From assembly GCA_045598285.1 (NCBI GenBank), contig JAZLLU010000019.1, positions 1-61,782 of the forward strand: a stretch of DNA of 61,782 bases, given 5' to 3'. This document shows, in pieces, positions 1 through 8,290 of this stretch. The translations under genes and the position numbers were made by a program. Below the pieces are notes generated by a model that was not told where the DNA came from, ran no database searches, and was given only the letters and a program-made list of their open reading frames with translations. Origin of the DNA: RGIG5612 sp045598285 (GTDB lineage Bacteria; Bacillota; Clostridia; Lachnospirales; Lachnospiraceae). Numbering within the stretch: the stretch's first letter is position 1; every line of letters begins with the position of its first letter.

Positions 1-1211
1 TTTTCTCCAATGTATTGCTGAATTTCACTATCAGGATTATCTAAATATTCCTTAAATTTTTTAAGGTTGTTTTCTTTAACACTAGTTGCAACTGCTGTGG
101 TTGCTTTCAAGTCTGCATAGTTAATATATAACTTATCCGGATCTCTTTCTTTTTCACGTTCCTCTTTAAAATCCTCTGCCATATCAGCCCCACTATTTAC
201 CATACCGTTTAAGTCAAAACTCGTAGAACTTATAGAAATTGGGTATGATGTCATCGTTTCTTTTTGGATATCAGCAATATATTTATTTGCTCCTGTTGAA
301 AGAGCCAATATAAGAGCAATACCAATAATACCTATTGACCCAGCAAAAGATGTAAGAATAGTTCTGCCCTTTTTAGTTCTAAGGTTATTAAAACTAAGTG
401 CGAGAGATGTAGCAAAAGACATCTTCGCTTTTCTTTTTTTTGTATTCTTTAATTTCTTTTTATCCTCTAAAGGTTGCGCAGACTCATTTTCTATCTGACT
501 TGCTTTTTTAACATCCTTTTGTATATCTTCATCCGTATAAGGCATGCTATCATCAATTATCTTTCCATCGCGAAGCCTTACTATTCTAGATGCATATTCT
601 TGTGCAAGTTCAGGGTTATGCGTAACCATAACAACCAATCTATCTTTAGCAACTTCTTTAAGTAAATCCATAACTTGAATACTTGTTTCCGTATCAAGTG
701 CTCCTGTAGGTTCATCGGCAAGTAAAATATCAGGGTTATTTACTAACGCCCTTGCAAGTGCAACTCTTTGCATCTGACCACCGGACATCTGGTTTGGCTT
801 TTTGTGAAGTTGCTCGCCAAGTCCAACTTTTTCAAGTTCCTTCCTGGCTCTTTCTTTACGTTCTTTTCTAGGTGTGCCACCAATCGTAAGTGCCAACTCA
901 ACATTTGATAATACGTTTTGGTGTGGAATTAAATTATAACTTTGGAAAACAAATCCAATTGAGTGATTCCTATATGTGTCCCAATCTCTATCGTTATATT
1001 CTTTTGTGGATTTTTCGTTAATAACAAGGTCCCCACTATCATATCTGTCGAGGCCACCAATAATATTTAAGAGCGTAGTTTTTCCAGAACCAGAAGGTCC
1101 CAAAATAGCAACAAATTCATTATCACGAAGGTTAAGACTAACATTGTCTAATGCTTGTTGAACTAAATCTCCCGTCTTATATTGTTTTGAAATATTTTTT
1201 ATCTGTAACAT
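1..1211 (-). CDS. ABC transporter, ATP-binding domain fused to permease (partial, C-terminus outside window)
   Basis: About 403 residues are visible; the gene starts at the ATG at 1211 and runs off the left edge. Residues 1-225 form an ABC ATPase with Walker A GPSGSGKTT (38-46), Q-loop, signature MSGGQMQRV (142-150), Walker B DILLADEP and an H-loop VMVTHNP. A basic, charged linker (about 230-265) leads to a permease part with a transmembrane segment (about 283-305, TILTSFAGSIGIIGIALIL) and an extracytoplasmic region rich in D, E and K, as in MacB/FtsX-type transporters. Such Firmicute fusions export or remodel envelope substrates or give peptide resistance; the substrate cannot be read from the sequence. 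It is divergent from thrS across a 122-bp gap. The family assignment is firm, the substrate unknown. Confidence 0.88.
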   Translation of the reverse strand, partial: MLQIKNISKQYKTGDLVQQALDNVSLNLRDNEFVAILGPSGSGKTTLLNIIGGLDRYDSGDLVINEKSTKEYNDRDWDTYRNHSIGFVFQSYNLIPHQNVLSNVELALTIGGTPRKERKERARKELEKVGLGEQLHKKPNQMSGGQMQRVALARALVNNPDILLADEPTGALDTETSIQVMDLLKEVAKDRLVVMVTHNPELAQEYASRIVRLRDGKIIDDSMPYTDEDIQKDVKKASQIENESAQPLEDKKKLKNTKKRKAKMSFATSLALSFNNLRTKKGRTILTSFAGSIGIIGIALILALSTGANKYIADIQKETMTSYPISISSTSFDLNGMVNSGADMAEDFKEEREKERDPDKLYINYADLKATTAVATSVKENNLKKFKEYLDNPDSEIQQYIGE

Positions 1212-1257
1212 ACACTTATATTATACTTCAAATAAGAAGTTTTTGTGTCCTTATTTA

Positions 1258-1286
1258 TTGTTATTTAACCCTTTTTATGCTATTCT
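1258..1286 (+). promoter_or_regulatory. Candidate sigma-A promoter of thrS
   Basis: TTGTTA (1258-1263) and TATTCT (1281-1286) are separated by 17 bp and lie about 50 bp before the thrS start, whose Shine-Dalgarno AAGGAG is at 1323-1328. No T-box leader is present: the gap is short and lacks a T-box consensus. Confidence 0.4.
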
Positions 1287-1333
1287 AATCGATAGATTTT
1301 TTCAATCCAATATTTATTTTACAAGGAGTTATC

Positions 1334-3103
1334 ATGAAAGTTATATTACAAGACGGAACAGTGCAAGAATGCTCATTTGAAGATTCTGTAGGAAAAGAGG
1401 CTTTTCATCATACAACCTCGCACATCTTAGCTCAAGCAGTTAAGAGGCTTTATCCTACCACCAAATGTGCTATTGGTCCGGCTATTAAAGATGGTTTTTA
1501 TTATGACTTTGAATTTGATTTTGATTTCACAGATGAAAATCTTGTAGCTATTGAAGCAGAAATGAAAAAGATTACTAAGGAAAATCTTAAGCTTACTCAT
1601 TTCACTATGGATAGAGAAAAAGCGCTTGAGACTATGAAAGAACTCGGCGAAGACTATAAAATTGAACTAATTAACGACCTTCCTGAAGATGCTACTTTAA
1701 GTTTTTTCCAGCAAGGCGATTATTTAGAGCTTTGTGCAGGCCCTCATGTAACGTACACTTCTGCGATTAAGGCTTTTAAGCTTTTAAGCGTGGCTGGTGC
1801 TTATTGGCGCGGCAACGAGCACAATAAAATGCTCACTCGTATTTACGGAACATCTTTTCCAAACAAAGATTTATTAGATGAATATTTATTCAAAATTGAA
1901 GAAGCAAAGAAACGTGACCATAGAAAGATAGGTAAAGAATTAGGACTCTTTACTCTTTTAGATGAAGGCCCTGGTTTTCCATTCTTTCTTCCAAAGGGAA
2001 TGGTTCTTAAAAATCTTTTACTTGATTATTGGAGAAATATTCATACTCGTGAAGGTTATGTAGAAATATCTACACCTATTATGCTTAATAGAGATCTTTG
2101 GGAAACATCAGGCCATTGGTTCCATTACCAAGAAAATATGTACACAACCGTAATTGACGATGTTGACTTTGCAATCAAGCCTATGAACTGCCCTGGCGGT
2201 ATGCTCGTTTATAAATTAGAACCTCATTCATATAGAGACTTACCTTTACGTATCGCAGAAATTGGACTTGTTCACCGTCATGAAAAAAGCGGTCAGCTTC
2301 ATGGCCTTATGAGAGTTCGTTGTTTCAACCAAGATGATGCACATATTTTCATGACACCTGAACAAATCCCATATGAGATAAAAGGCGTTGTTCGTCTTAT
2401 TGACGAAGTCTATACAAAGTTTGGATTTAAGTACCATGTAGAGCTCTCTACTCGCCCAGAAAATTCTATGGGAACAGAAGAAGAATGGGAGATGGCTACA
2501 AAAGGTCTAAAAGATGCGCTTGATGATTTAGGACTTGCTTACGTTATTAACGAAGGCGATGGTGCATTCTATGGACCTAAGATCGACTTCCATCTTGAAG
2601 ACTCTATCGGCAGAACATGGCAGTGCGGAACTATTCAATTAGATTTCCAACTTCCACAACGTTTTGAGGCTGAATATGTAGGACCTGATGGACAACCTCA
2701 CCGACCAATAATGATTCACCGTGTATGTTTCGGTTCAATTGAACGTTTTATCGGAATCCTAACTGAGCATTTTGCTGGAAAATTCCCATTCTGGCTTAGT
2801 CCTGTTCAAATTAAGATTTTACCTATATCCGAAAAGTACACCGGATATGCAGAAGAACTTGAAGCTAAACTTAAAAAAGCTGGCTATAGAACGGATGTTG
2901 ATGAACGTGCTGAAAAGATTGGCTATAAGATTAGAGAAGCTAGAAATGAGCGAGTTCCTTATATCTTAGTTGTTGGTGAAAAGGAAGAAGAAGCTGGCAC
3001 AGCTTCAGTTCGCCGCCGTGATGATGGTGAAAACCAAGACCTTGGCACACTAACATTCGAAGAATTAGTTGAAGTTCTTGAAAAAGAAGAAAAAGCTTAC
3101 TAA
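1334..3103 (+). CDS. thrS: Threonyl-tRNA synthetase lacking a normal TGS domain
   Basis: Class II synthetase that charges tRNA-Thr with threonine in the cytoplasm. The editing domain is recognisable by HTTSH (H26, H30) and CAGPH (C134, H138). The catalytic core has the zinc-ligand region MNCPGGM, motif 2 region HGLMRVR with DDAHIF, and motif 3 around IMIHRVCFGSIERF; a C-terminal anticodon-binding domain follows. At 589 residues it is about 50 shorter than usual. The missing part is the N-terminal TGS domain: the protein begins with a TGS-like strand (MKVILQDGT) and within about 15 residues reaches the editing domain. The start has a good Shine-Dalgarno (AAGGAG, 5 bp away), so this is not a misplaced start. 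A monocistronic unit is likely, given its own promoter and terminator. Confidence 0.95.
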   Translation: MKVILQDGTVQECSFEDSVGKEAFHHTTSHILAQAVKRLYPTTKCAIGPAIKDGFYYDFEFDFDFTDENLVAIEAEMKKITKENLKLTHFTMDREKALETMKELGEDYKIELINDLPEDATLSFFQQGDYLELCAGPHVTYTSAIKAFKLLSVAGAYWRGNEHNKMLTRIYGTSFPNKDLLDEYLFKIEEAKKRDHRKIGKELGLFTLLDEGPGFPFFLPKGMVLKNLLLDYWRNIHTREGYVEISTPIMLNRDLWETSGHWFHYQENMYTTVIDDVDFAIKPMNCPGGMLVYKLEPHSYRDLPLRIAEIGLVHRHEKSGQLHGLMRVRCFNQDDAHIFMTPEQIPYEIKGVVRLIDEVYTKFGFKYHVELSTRPENSMGTEEEWEMATKGLKDALDDLGLAYVINEGDGAFYGPKIDFHLEDSIGRTWQCGTIQLDFQLPQRFEAEYVGPDGQPHRPIMIHRVCFGSIERFIGILTEHFAGKFPFWLSPVQIKILPISEKYTGYAEELEAKLKKAGYRTDVDERAEKIGYKIREARNERVPYILVVGEKEEEAGTASVRRRDDGENQDLGTLTFEELVEVLEKEEKAY

Positions 3104-3118
3104 AAATATTTTATATAC

Positions 3119-3150
3119 AAAAAAGCAGTCAGTAATCTGACTGCTTTTTT
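3119..3150. terminator. Bidirectional intrinsic terminator between thrS and ppdK
   Basis: GCAGTCAG (3125-3132) pairs with CTGACTGC (3137-3144) around a 4-nt loop. An A-run on the left and a T-run (3145-3150) on the right let it end both the thrS transcript and the convergent ppdK transcript. Confidence 0.9.
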
Positions 3151-3165
3151 AATGTTTAAGATTTC

Positions 3166-5799
3166 TTATTTTTGTTTAATTGCTGCCTGAGCTGCTGCCA
3201 ATCTAGCAATCGGAACTCTGAAAGGCGAACACGAAACATAATCAAGTCCTAATTCGTTACAAAACTCAACTGATGTAGGGTCACCACCATGCTCACCACA
3301 AATACCAACATGAATTCTCTCATTCTCGGCTTTTCCAAGCTTGATAGTCATATCCATAAGTTTTCCAACACCGCTTCTATCTAATCTTGCAAATGGATCA
3401 TTCTCAAAGATCTTAGCATCATAATATGCTCCCAAGAATTTTCCAGCATCATCACGAGAAAAGCCAAATGTCATTTGTGTTAAATCATTTGTTCCAAAGC
3501 AGAAGAAATCTGCTTCTTTAGCAATTTCATCGGCTGTAAGAGCTGCACGAGGAATTTCAATCATTGTTCCAACTTCATAATCAAGATTGCTGTCGGCTGC
3601 CTTAATTTCTTCATCGGCTGTTTTTACAACAAAGTCTTTAACATACTTAAATTCTTTTACATCTCCGATAAGTGGAATCATAATTTCTGGAACTACTCTC
3701 CATTCGCTGTGATTATTTTGAACCTTGATTGCTGCTCTAATTACTGCTTTTGTCTGCATAACAGCAATTTCTGGATAAGTAACCGTAAGTCTGCATCCTC
3801 TATGACCCATCATTGGATTCGTTTCATGAAGCGCTGTAATAATATCTTTGATTGTTTCAACGCTCTTTCCTTGAGCTTTTGCTAAAAGTTCGATTTCTCT
3901 TTCTTCTGTTGGCACAAACTCATGAAGAGGTGGATCTAAGAAACGAATTGTTACAGGGTTTCCTTCTAAAGCTTCATAGATTTGTTCAAAGTCACTTTGC
4001 TGATATGGAAGGATTTTTTCTAATGCTTTTTCTCTTTCTTCTTTTGTATCTGCGCAAATCATTTCTCTAAAAGCTGCAATTCTGTCAGCCTCAAAGAACA
4101 TATGCTCTGTTCTGCAAAGACCGATACCTTCTGCTCCAAGTTCTCTAGCTTTTCTAGCGTCTTTAGGAGTATCAGCATTTGTTCTAACTCTCATAGTTCT
4201 ATATTGGTCAGCCCAACTCATAATTCTTCCGAAGTCTCCGCCAATAGTAGCATCAACAGTAGGAATAATTCCTTCATAAATGTTTCCAGTTGAGCCATCA
4301 ATTGAAATAGCATCACCCTCATGGAAAGTTTTTCCAGCAAGAGTAAATTGCTTATTTTCTTCATCCATTACAATATCACCGCAACCTGATACGCAACATG
4401 TTCCCATACCACGTGCTACAACAGCTGCGTGAGAAGTCATTCCACCACGAACTGTAAGAATACCTTGTGATGCTTTCATACCTGTTATGTCTTCTGGTGA
4501 TGTCTCAAGTCTTACAAGAACAACTTTCTCGCCCCTTGCTTTCCAGCTTTCTGCATCGTCAGCTGTAAATACTACTTTGCCACATGCAGCGCCAGGAGAA
4601 GCTCCAAGGCCTCTTCCTAATGGAGTTGCTTTTTTAAGTTCTGCTGCGTCAAATTGTGGGTGAAGAAGTGTATCTAAGTTTCTAGGCTCAATCATAAGCA
4701 CTGCTTCTTCAGGATTTCTCATTCCTTCGTCAACTAGGTCACATGCAATCTTAAGTGCTGCCTGTGCCGTTCTCTTACCATTTCTAGTTTGAAGCATATA
4801 GAGTTTTCCGTTTTCAACAGTAAATTCCATATCCTGCATATCTCTATAGTGTCTTTCAAGCGTTTGACATACTTCATTAAATTGCTTAAAAGCTTCCGGG
4901 AATTTTTCTGCCATCATCGATATTGGCATCGGTGTACGAACACCGGCAACAACATCTTCACCTTGAGCGTTTGTTAGGAATTCGCCAAACAAACCTTTTT
5001 CTCCTGTTGCTGGATCACGAGTAAATGCAACACCCGTTCCAGAATTATCATTAAGGTTTCCAAATACCATAGGCATAACATTAACAGCCGTGCCCCAGCT
5101 ATATGGAATATCATTATCACGTCTATATATGTGTGCACGTGGATTATCCCATGAGCGAAATACTGCTCTTACAGCTTCATAAAGTTGAACCTTTGGATCT
5201 GACGGAAAATCATCTCCGATTTTATCCTTATATTCAGCCTTGAACTGACTGGCTAACTCTTTAAGGTCTGCTGCCGTTAAATCAACGTCAAATTTAACGC
5301 CTCTTTTTTCCTTCATTTCATCGATTAGTTGTTCAAAATATTTTTTGCCAACTTCCATAACAACATCAGAAAACATTTGGATAAATCTTCTGTATGAGTC
5401 ATAGACAAATCTTTCAAACTTAGGATCTGGATTTGACTTAATCATTGCCTCAACAACTTCATCATTAAGACCAAGGTTAAGAATTGTATCCATCATTCCA
5501 GGCATAGAAGCTCTAGCGCCTGAACGAACTGAAACGAGCAATGGATTTGTTAAATCGCCAAACTTCTTTCCATTAATTTCTTCCATCTTTGCAACTGCTT
5601 GCATGATTTCATCCATAATCTCGTCATTAATAGTTCTTCCGTCCTCATAATATTGAGTACAAGCTTCTGTAGTTACAGTAAATCCTTGCGGTACTGGAAG
5701 GCCAATTTTTGTCATTTCAGCAAGGTTTGCGCCTTTACCTCCAAGAAGTTCGCGCATACTTGCATCACCTTCTGAGAATAAATAAACAAATTTTCCCAT
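3166..5799 (-). CDS. ppdK: Pyruvate, phosphate dikinase
   Basis: Interconverts ATP + pyruvate + Pi with AMP + PEP + PPi; in anaerobic Clostridia it serves glycolysis or gluconeogenesis in the cytoplasm. It is 877 residues long, the usual size. The N-terminal ATP-grasp domain opens with GGKGANLAEM. The swivelling phosphohistidine domain carries GGMTSHAAVVARG with the catalytic His. The C-terminal PEP-binding barrel ends with GICGEHGGDP containing the catalytic Cys. An in-frame ATG eight codons upstream exists, but the Shine-Dalgarno AAAGGAG lies inside that extension, so the start at 5799 is preferred. It follows the butyrate kinase gene by 20 bp, so the two are probably one transcript. That pairing is unusual and suggests linked acyl-phosphate and PEP/ATP metabolism. 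Confidence 0.96.
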   Translation of the reverse strand: MGKFVYLFSEGDASMRELLGGKGANLAEMTKIGLPVPQGFTVTTEACTQYYEDGRTINDEIMDEIMQAVAKMEEINGKKFGDLTNPLLVSVRSGARASMPGMMDTILNLGLNDEVVEAMIKSNPDPKFERFVYDSYRRFIQMFSDVVMEVGKKYFEQLIDEMKEKRGVKFDVDLTAADLKELASQFKAEYKDKIGDDFPSDPKVQLYEAVRAVFRSWDNPRAHIYRRDNDIPYSWGTAVNVMPMVFGNLNDNSGTGVAFTRDPATGEKGLFGEFLTNAQGEDVVAGVRTPMPISMMAEKFPEAFKQFNEVCQTLERHYRDMQDMEFTVENGKLYMLQTRNGKRTAQAALKIACDLVDEGMRNPEEAVLMIEPRNLDTLLHPQFDAAELKKATPLGRGLGASPGAACGKVVFTADDAESWKARGEKVVLVRLETSPEDITGMKASQGILTVRGGMTSHAAVVARGMGTCCVSGCGDIVMDEENKQFTLAGKTFHEGDAISIDGSTGNIYEGIIPTVDATIGGDFGRIMSWADQYRTMRVRTNADTPKDARKARELGAEGIGLCRTEHMFFEADRIAAFREMICADTKEEREKALEKILPYQQSDFEQIYEALEGNPVTIRFLDPPLHEFVPTEEREIELLAKAQGKSVETIKDIITALHETNPMMGHRGCRLTVTYPEIAVMQTKAVIRAAIKVQNNHSEWRVVPEIMIPLIGDVKEFKYVKDFVVKTADEEIKAADSNLDYEVGTMIEIPRAALTADEIAKEADFFCFGTNDLTQMTFGFSRDDAGKFLGAYYDAKIFENDPFARLDRSGVGKLMDMTIKLGKAENERIHVGICGEHGGDPTSVEFCNELGLDYVSCSPFRVPIARLAAAQAAIKQK

Positions 5800-5819
5800 A
5801 AAAATTACTCCTTTATTTT

Positions 5820-6935
5820 TCACTCACCCTTAAATTTCTTAGGGTCGTAATTCAACTCACCTGTGTAGGTCTTAACTGCTTCTTCTCCATCAAGTACTCT
5901 CGTTGCGCCTGAAGCCATAGCTTCCATTTCAAATTCGCCTGGATAAGCAAATACTGGTGCGATGAATGAGCAAGCCTCTGTAACCTTTTCAACAAGGCCT
6001 TTGTCGTGAACCATTCCGCCACCCATAAGAATTGCGTCTACTTTTCCATGCATAGCTGCTGCCATAGCACCAACTTGCTTAATAATTTGGTAAATCATTG
6101 CATCCCATACAAGCTGAGCATACTCATTACCTTCTGCTGCCATCTTTGTAACGTCTCTAGCATCAGATGTTCCAAGAAGATTTACAAATCCGCCAGTCTT
6201 AGTCGCTAACGCTTTAGCTGTTTTCTTATCAAGATTGTTATCAAAAATATAAGATACAAGTTCTGCTACAGGAATACTTCCGCAACGAGTTGGTGTCATT
6301 GGTCCATCCCCCGCAACAATATCATTACCATCAATCATTTTACCTTTTTGGTGAGCTGCAATAGAAGTTCCGCCACCAACATGGCAAACGATATAGTTCA
6401 TATCCTCATATTTAACACCATTCTTCTTTGAATGAACGATAGCTGTTTCTTTTTGATTCAATGCATGAATATGTGAGCTTCTAATAACACCTTTAAGGCC
6501 AGTCATTCTAGCTACGTCGCAGAATTCATCTGTATCAGGTGGGTTAACTACGAAAGCTTTGCATCCAACCTTATCTGCAAATCTCTTAGCAATTTGTGGA
6601 CCTAACTGAGCTGGGTGTTGTACGCCATTAGCGCCTCTTACTGCGTGATCATATAAAACATCATTAATTTCATAAACACCACCTTCAGAAGCCATAAGTC
6701 CGCCACCACGACCAACTACTGCATCTAAATCGCTAACATCAATATTGTTTTCTTTAAGCATTCCATCAATAAGTTCAAAACGATATTCTAATTGGTCTGA
6801 AACCTCTTTGAACTTAAGAAGGTCCTCCGCTGCATGTCCAACATTCTCTGAAAAAAGTTTTTCTTCTCCCTTAAAAACAGCAACTTTTGTAGATGTGCTG
6901 CCAGGGTTGATAGCAAGTACTTTATAATTTCCCAT
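5820..6935 (-). CDS. buk: Butyrate kinase (first of three in the window)
   Basis: ASKHA-fold acyl kinase, acyl phosphate + ADP to acid + ATP. The phosphate-1 motif NPGSTSTKVAVF is at the N-terminus and HVGGGTSIAAH in the middle; the length of 371 residues is typical of Buk and shorter than acetate kinase. The start at 6935 is chosen because GGAGGG lies 5 bp upstream; the frame stays open 20 codons further but without a ribosome site. The gene heads a likely two-gene operon with ppdK and has no phosphotransbutyrylase beside it, unlike the copy at 11.3 kb. Its acyl substrate (butyrate, isobutyrate, isovalerate or aryl acids) cannot be told from sequence. Confidence 0.92.
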   Translation of the reverse strand: MGNYKVLAINPGSTSTKVAVFKGEEKLFSENVGHAAEDLLKFKEVSDQLEYRFELIDGMLKENNIDVSDLDAVVGRGGGLMASEGGVYEINDVLYDHAVRGANGVQHPAQLGPQIAKRFADKVGCKAFVVNPPDTDEFCDVARMTGLKGVIRSSHIHALNQKETAIVHSKKNGVKYEDMNYIVCHVGGGTSIAAHQKGKMIDGNDIVAGDGPMTPTRCGSIPVAELVSYIFDNNLDKKTAKALATKTGGFVNLLGTSDARDVTKMAAEGNEYAQLVWDAMIYQIIKQVGAMAAAMHGKVDAILMGGGMVHDKGLVEKVTEACSFIAPVFAYPGEFEMEAMASGATRVLDGEEAVKTYTGELNYDPKKFKGE

Positions 6936-6963
6936 TTTTCCCTCCAAAAATTTATTTGATTCT

Positions 6964-6969
6964 ATTATA
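6964..6969 (-). promoter_or_regulatory. Candidate -10 box for the buk-ppdK operon
   Basis: TATAAT on the minus strand lies 29 bp before the buk start, with only a weak -35 (TTTTAT) 17 bp further upstream. The gap to the divergent DUF1292 gene is also AT-rich and holds several other TATAAT-like words, so the choice is uncertain. Confidence 0.35.
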
Positions 6970-7070
6970 GTATGTTTTTGGTAATTATAAAACACATATT
7001 TCCTTTTATATGTACAAAATTCTTTATATAAGTTAAAATGTTTATATAATTTTTATCGGAGGATGAAAAA

Positions 7071-7364
7071 ATGTCAGATATTAAAGAAAACGAAGAGAAA
7101 GTTGTTATCACACTTGAATTTGATGATGATGAAAAAGTCGATGCAGAGCCTTTATTCATCTTTGATGTTAATGGAAAAGACTATGTAGCACTTGTTCCTG
7201 TTGACGAAGAAGCTGATGATGTTTTTCTTTTTATTTACAACGAGCTTGAAAACGATGAATTTGAATTCCTAGATATTGAATCGGATGAAGAATTTGACCT
7301 CGTAGCAAACGAATTCGAAAGAATTATCGAAGAAGCTGATGTTGAAGCGAGCGAAGAAAACTAA
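7071..7364 (+). CDS. DUF1292 family small acidic protein
   Basis: A 97-residue, strongly acidic protein (many D and E, isoelectric point clearly low) with the DUF1292 pattern: a short strand VVITLEFDDDEKV, then FIFDVNGKDYVALVP and FLFIYNELENDEFEFLDIE. DUF1292 (YrzB-like) proteins are widespread in Firmicutes and have no established biochemical function. The start has a strong GGAGG eight bases upstream. Its stop codon overlaps the start of the methyltransferase gene (TAATG), so the two are translationally coupled. Confidence 0.85.
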   Translation: MSDIKENEEKVVITLEFDDDEKVDAEPLFIFDVNGKDYVALVPVDEEADDVFLFIYNELENDEFEFLDIESDEEFDLVANEFERIIEEADVEASEEN

Positions 7365-8275
7365 TGTATTTAGCTGATAATTGGAAAGATTATACAGTTT
7401 TAGATACGTCTTCAGGTGAAAAGCTTGAGAAATGGGGAGATTATATTCTCCTTCGTCCTGACCCGCAAGTCATTTGGAATACACCTAAGCAAATCCCTGA
7501 ATGGAATAAAATCAATGCCCATTACCACCGTTCTAATAAAGGCGGTGGTGAATGGGAATTTTTTGATTTACCAAATCAATGGAAAATTTCTTATGATATT
7601 AAATCTCTTAGTGATTTAGGTCTAGACTCTACCCTAACTTTCAATCTTAAGCCTTTTAGTTTTAAGCACACCGGTCTTTTCCCTGAGCAAGCAGTTAATT
7701 GGGAATGGTGTGCGAATCTAATTGCGAAAAAATTAAAAGAAGGTGCGAATCATGGCGATATTAAAGTTCTAAATCTCTTTGCATATACTGGCGGCGCGAC
7801 AGTAGCTTGTGCAAAAGCAGGTGCTCATGTAACGCACGTTGATGCTTCTAAAGGCATGGTTAACTGGGCTAAGGAAAACGCTAACGATTCAAATATTGAT
7901 GAAAAACTAACTAGATGGTTAGTTGATGATTGCCAAAAATTTGTAGAACGCGAAATTAGGCGTGGAAACAAATATGATGCAATTATTATGGACCCTCCTA
8001 GTTATGGAAGAGGCCCTAAGGGTGAGATTTGGAAAATCGAAGAAAATATTTTTGATTTTATAAAACTTTGCAGTCAAGTATTAAAAGATGATGCTCTATT
8101 TTTCTTAATTAATTCTTATACTACAGGACTTCAACCTGCAGTACTTTCTTATATGCTTGAATGTTCCATAAAAAATAGTCGTGGTGGAAAAGTTTTTTCA
8201 GACGAAGTTGGACTTTTAGTAAAAGCAAACGGCCTAACACTTCCTTGTGGAGCATCAGGCCGTTGGAGTTTCTAA
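7364..8275 (+). CDS. Class I SAM-dependent methyltransferase, RlmI/RlmK-like
   Basis: A 303-residue Rossmann-fold methyltransferase. SAM-binding motif I is NLFAYTGGATVACAKAGA (about residues 138-155), followed by the acidic VDAS of motif II; motif IV is MDPPSYGRG (about 209-217). The DPPSY form is that of RNA methyltransferases of the YccW/RlmI-RlmK C-terminal group, so a 23S rRNA base is the likely target. The N-terminal half (YILLRPDPQVIW, then a stretch with N and H) is the extra domain typical of short Firmicute members and is not a PUA domain. The start overlaps the stop of the DUF1292 gene. Confidence 0.82.
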   Translation: MYLADNWKDYTVLDTSSGEKLEKWGDYILLRPDPQVIWNTPKQIPEWNKINAHYHRSNKGGGEWEFFDLPNQWKISYDIKSLSDLGLDSTLTFNLKPFSFKHTGLFPEQAVNWEWCANLIAKKLKEGANHGDIKVLNLFAYTGGATVACAKAGAHVTHVDASKGMVNWAKENANDSNIDEKLTRWLVDDCQKFVEREIRRGNKYDAIIMDPPSYGRGPKGEIWKIEENIFDFIKLCSQVLKDDALFFLINSYTTGLQPAVLSYMLECSIKNSRGGKVFSDEVGLLVKANGLTLPCGASGRWSF

Positions 8276-8290
8276 TATTTAATAATTTAT

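Noticed and set aside
1212..1333. T-box riboswitch before thrS
   Set aside because: The gap is only 122 bp and has no T-box consensus, no specifier-loop structure and no terminator/antiterminator pair.
5800..5823. Longer start for ppdK
   Set aside because: The Shine-Dalgarno for the ATG at 5799 sits inside this extension.
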